The translations under genes were made by a program, and so were the position numbers. Below the pieces are notes generated by a model, which was not told the DNA's origin, made no database searches, and was given only the letters and a program-made list of their open reading frames with translations. A stretch of 64,000 nt of DNA from Marisa cornuarietis. Taxonomy: Eukaryota; Mollusca; Gastropoda; Architaenioglossa; Ampullariidae. Numbering within the stretch: the first letter of the stretch is position 1; every line of letters starts with the position of its first letter. Below, piece after piece: positions 60,709 to 64,000 of the stretch. The DNA lies in assembly GCA_004794655.1 (NCBI GenBank), contig SMMW01000584.1, positions 7,582,001 to 7,646,000 on the forward strand, written 5' to 3'.

Positions 60709-61363
60709 CTATTTTGTTGTTGTGTTGTTGTTGTTGTCGGTCACTCAAATGGATACGCCTGCCTCTTGTACAAATGATGCTGTGCGCCGCAGGTCCTCCA
60801 GACTGCCGTGTAGCTTCCTTGATATCGGCGTCTCATCAGTCCAGATGCGGTGTCTGAGGTCTTCGTGTATGGGGCATTCTTGCAGTAGATGTTTTGTTGT
60901 CTGGCTGTCTGTCTGGCACGGGCATCTGTCCGTCTGGCCGATCCGGATTTTGGTGTATAGGTGGTGATTGAGACGGTTGTGGCCTGTCCTCAGTCTGAAA
61001 ATAATGACCTGTTCGGCCCTTGTGAGCAGGTAGTATGGGTCGTTCTGGTTGAAACGTGGGTGCTGCTGTAGCCATTTGTTATGCTGTTTGGCCTTGATGA
61101 TGGTTTTGACTTCATTGAAGGTGGTGGACTTGTCTTGCTGCTCTTTTGTGGATCCTTCCTTGGCAAGAGTGTCTGCGGCTTCGTTGCCAAATACACCGCA
61201 GTGGGAGGGAATCCACTGTAAGACGACTGTGTGGTTTCTGCATAAGGAGGAGAGAGCAGTGGTCAGGGCGTTCAATTCCTTGTCTCTGGCAGTCTGTAAG
61301 GCCTGTAGAACAGATAGTGCATCTGTAAAGAAGACGATGTTGTTGGAGGTGTCTGGGCTGTTC
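60709..61363 (-). pseudogene. LINE 3' end with RNase H domain and CAA tail
   Basis: Minus strand: NNIVFFTDALSVLQALQTAR followed by VVLQWIPSHCGVFGNEAADT and LAKEGS. This is the RNase H domain of I/jockey-group LINEs, including the conserved 'W-x-P-S-H-x-G-x-x-G-N-E-x-A-D' block with its catalytic Asp. A post-RNase H tail with CPCQTDSQTTKHLLQECPIH follows, again a C-x-C ... H ... C module. The frame ends at TGA near 60745. Directly after the stop the minus strand runs into (ACA)n/(CAA)n at 60714-60737, the microsatellite tail of the insertion. The 5' truncation is at about 61363, in the first half of RNase H, where an unrelated LINE piece of opposite orientation abuts. Confidence 0.8.
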
Positions 61364-61651
61364 TATTTTGAATCAAAGGATTACTATAGTTGGATTGAAC
61401 ATAATGATATTGTTGGTGAGGAACAGGGTGGTTTTAGAAGAGATCATAGTACAATAGATCACATTTTCACATTAGCTGTTATTATACAAAAAAAGCTTCA
61501 ACATCATAAAAAGTTATACGTAACATTTATCAATTTTAATAAAGCATCTGATTCTGTTACGAGAGATAAACTCTGGAATGTGCTGCATAAAAAATGGTAT
61601 TCATGGCAAGTTATGGCGATTAAAAGCTTGTATAATGTAGTAAAAGCTTGA
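61364..61651 (+). pseudogene. LINE reverse-transcriptase fragment (fingers to motif A)
   Basis: The plus-strand frame reads GEEQGGFRRDHSTIDHIFTL, then a helix with AVIIQKKLQHHKKLYVTF, then INFNKASDSVTRDKLWNVL. These are RT motifs 1, 2 and A of a jockey/CR1-like LINE. The catalytic Asp of motif A (usually F-x-D-x-x-K-A-F-D) is Asn here, and the following Phe is Ser, so the enzyme would be inactive even without truncation. The fragment ends near 61651, where a piece from the other end of a LINE begins in the opposite orientation. Confidence 0.7.
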
Positions 61652-61828
61652 GTTCGTAATAATATAAAATGCAAATAAAATGGATAAACGACACTGAGAA
61701 GGATAAAATTTTTCTGGAATGTAGAACTCTCGTAGATCTTTGTATTTTGGGCACATGAACACAAAATGTAACTCAGTCTCTTCACAATAATAGCATGAGG
61801 GCATTTTAACGATCGAAGCAGTGGACAA
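61652..61828 (-). pseudogene. LINE C-terminal Cys/His module
   Basis: Minus strand: MPSCYYCEETELHFVFMCPK followed by YKDLREFYIPEKFY. The C-x2-C ... E-x-x-H-F ... C-P-x-Y module matches the one in the LINE at 44866-45600, here with the His intact. It lies tail to tail with the RT fragment on its left. This is not the 5'-inverted layout made by twin priming, so two events or a later rearrangement are needed. Confidence 0.6.
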
Positions 61829-61979
61829 ATTGCTGTAATGCTGCTTATGCCAGTTTATGTTTTTAACTCCTAGCCTACCTTATTAGTGAATTTCTAATAG
61901 CAATATGTTTAATATCGACTAAATTAATGTGGACTAAGGAAGACTTAAATGACCTGTAGAATGAAAATCGATCACTACT

Positions 61980-62264
61980 AGATATTTTCCCCCGTGGGAC
62001 CCCGGGGTATGCTTGCCTAGCGAGCATTGTAAGAATAGGGTCCCTGCTGTCCAGCCAGCCATGTCGTAAGAGGCGACTGAGGTGGACACCTCACCTAGAG
62101 GTAAATTAGGTTGTGGTAGGTCTAACAACCCCACCATATAAAAAAGCACGTTACAGAAACCAACACTAGAGCACTCGTTACGGATGGCGAAGGTAATGAA
62201 ACATACCAGGGAACTGGACTTATGACGGACGACAGTCAAACCTGAGAGGGAGCTGGCACCCCGA
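61980..62264 (+). repeat. LINE 5'UTR (RTE-like element)
   Basis: GGACCCCGGGGTATGCTTGC through a GC-rich leader containing AGCCATGTCGTAAGAGGCGA. It leads without a break into the endonuclease frame, so it is taken as the element's leader. Confidence 0.5.
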
Positions 62265-64000
62265 TAGTGGATTTACTGAAGCCGAAGCCGAAGTTGAGGG
62301 TGGGGTGCTGGAACGTCCAGACCTTGTATCAGACTGGCAGGTTGCCCCAACTAGTCAATGAGTTTGACAATTACAACTTGGACATCCTGGGAGTCAGCGA
62401 GGTCAGATGGACCGGCACAGGAAAGAGAAGACTATCATCAAGACATACTATCTTGTTCTCAGGAAGATCAGACGACTAACACTCCGAAGGAGTAGCACTA
62501 CTCCTCAATAGGAAAACTGAAAAGACACTGGTGGAATGGAAGCCTTATGGACCCAGGCTTCTGAGAGCAAGATTCCATTCAAAGTACACCAAGCTGACAG
62601 TGCTAGTTTGCTATGCACCAACAGAAGACTCCGAGACAAGGATGCTTTTTACGATCAGCTCCAGGCAGCCACGGAGAGCGTCCGAGCCCATGATTTGATG
62701 CTCATCGCCGGCGATCTCAATGCCAAAGTGGGAAGTGACAACACCTGCAGGGAGCATATCATGGGCAAGCATGGAATTGGAACCATCAATGACAACGGAG
62801 AGAGACTGGCAGACTTTTGTGAAGAAAACAATCTACTGATTGGAGGCACACTCTTCCAACACGACATCACCAGACGGGATCACAAAGAACCAGATAGACC
62901 ATGTCATCATCAACCGAAGATGGAGGAGCTCACTTCAAGATGTCAGAGCCTACAGAGGAGTAGAAGTTGCCAGTGACCACACTCTTGTTTCTCTGAAGCT
63001 ACGTCGATCTCGAGGAAAACAGGCACGTCAGCAGAGAGTGGACTCCGGCAGACGGAAGGACCCAGCCACCAAACGGGCCTTTGTAATGGAAGTAAAGAAC
63101 AGGTTCCAGGCACTAGGGGACCAACAGGAGATGACCTTAGAGGACTTCAATCGAGTCTTACAGGAAACAGGTGAGAAAATACTGGGCTTCCAACGAAAAA
63201 GAAAGAACAGTGGATCAGAGAAGAGACATGGAAAAGGATAGAAGAGAGAAAGTCAACCAAGCAGAAAATCAACAACACCAGATCTGAACGTCTGAAGGAA
63301 CAACACAGACAAAGATATACAGAAATAAACAAAGAGGTAAAGAGAATGACCAAAACCGACAAAAGGGACTACATAGGGGGCAGATGGAATAACAGCAGAG
63401 ATGTTAAAGCAGATGTGAATGTGACAGCTCCCATGTTGACTGAAACCTTCAGGCACGTTTGGGAATCAGGACAGATCCCCGATGCGTGGAAGACAGGGCT
63501 CATCTTTGAGTTACCCAAGAAAGGAGATCTTGGAGACTGCAATAACTGGAGGGGTATAACACTTCTTCCCCTCACCAGCAAGGTCTTCAGCAAGATTGTT
63601 TTGTCAAGACTGACGGCAACCGTTGAGAAAGACCTCCGGCCCCAGTAAGCAGGATTTCGCCCTGGGCGATCCTGCTCTGAACTCATTTTCACTCTGCGTC
63701 AGATTCTGGAGCAGAGTAATGAGTGGAACGCACCGCTGTACACCAACTTCATCAACCTGGAGAAGGCTTTTGACAGCATCCACCGCGAGTCCTTATGGAA
63801 GATCCTGAGGCATTATGTAGTCCCTGCGAAACTTGTCCAGGTCGTTGCAATGCTGTACACTGTGTACAGCGACTTCAAATCTCAGGTGCTCTGTGACACG
63901 GAGCTCACAGCCCCCTTCAACGTCAGTACTGGGGTGAAGAAGGGCTGCATTCTGTCGCCGTTCCTCTTCATCCTGACCATGGACTGGATCATGAAGAATT
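62265..64000 (+). pseudogene. RTE-like LINE ORF2: endonuclease plus RT, internally deleted, runs off window
   Basis: The APE-type endonuclease comes first: LRVGCWNVQTLYQTGRLPQL, then LDILGVSEVRW with catalytic Glu, LMLIAGDLNAKVG with Asp/Asn, and VASDHTLVSLKL with the Ser-Asp-His end. Frameshifts occur near 62475, 62620 and 62890. Around 63375-63400 the sequence jumps from a charged linker (TKTDKRDYIGG) to VKADVNVTAPMLTETFRHVW. This joins the endonuclease linker to RT and removes a block that intact elements have. RT motifs follow: WKTGLIFELPKKGDLGDCNN, WRGITLLPLTSKVFSKIV, a stop near 63646, then AGFRPGRSCSELIF and LYTNFINLEKAFDSIHRES (catalytic Asp to Asn). GVKKGCILSPFLFIL comes last. The YADD box lies beyond the window. 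A dead but recognisable copy. Confidence 0.8.

Noticed and set aside
61364..61828. Twin-priming (5'-inverted) LINE insertion
   Set aside because: Twin priming inverts the 5' part ahead of a sense 3' part. Here the pieces are tail to tail, the wrong arrangement.
1..64000. CRISPR arrays, rRNA genes, canonical tRNA genes, bacterial or viral contigs
   Set aside because: No regularly spaced repeats, no rRNA-like blocks, and tRNA-like heads occur only inside SINEs. Splice sites, poly(A) signals and retroelements indicate animal nuclear DNA.

Overview
The window is nuclear DNA of a marine invertebrate animal, most likely a mollusc and possibly a gastropod. The lineage call is inference from repeat content: RTE-like and jockey/I-like LINEs, ZMYM1-like hAT elements, tRNA-derived SINEs ending in GGCTCGGCGTAAAAC, mariner and Tigger-like elements. 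Open frames are short, introns and AT-rich DNA dominate, and splice sites and AATAAA signals are visible. There are no bacterial operons, CRISPR arrays, rRNA genes or convincing tRNA genes.

Host genes are sparse. At 2.1-7.8 kb on the plus strand lies a small gene for a single-pass membrane protein. It has two candidate alternative first exons (2110-2197 and 5463-5595), each encoding an N-terminus plus the first half of a membrane segment. Both end in phase 1 at good donor sites and both fit a shared Lys/Gln-rich last exon (6360-6481). On the minus strand, 20.2-35.7 kb holds a weak, phase-compatible chain of candidate exons of unknown function.

The rest is repeats. 0.5-1.6 kb: LINE reverse-transcriptase scrap and a decayed mariner transposase. 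13.7-16.5 kb: a broken hAT transposase related to the GTF2IRD2/Charlie type, then a LINE 3' end. 18-35 kb: five copies of a short hairpin repeat and three SINE copies. 44.4-45.6 kb: a SINE tail and a LINE C-terminus. 60.7-64 kb: pieces of at least three LINEs, the last an RTE-like element that runs off the window.

The centrepiece is 46778-55493. A Ty3/gypsy-type Gag, protease and integrase are read left to right in that order, without a reverse transcriptase. The set is bounded not by direct LTRs but by 99-bp terminal INVERTED repeats (95 of 99 positions identical) that begin TGT and end ACA. A 5.19-kb ZMYM1-like hAT transposon with an exact 8-bp target duplication (GCCGTGAC) is inserted between protease and integrase, and a 1.3-kb hAT lies nested inside that one. 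With both hATs discounted the outer element is about 3.5 kb. SCAN-like Gag, protease directly followed by integrase, and a short RT-leader-like stub after the integrase all point to the Gmr1-like gypsy lineage. The inverted termini look like a Ginger/GIN-type DNA transposon. This could be an intermediate between an LTR retrotransposon and a cut-and-paste transposon. No matching target duplication was found for the outer element and its frames are broken, so this copy is a fossil.
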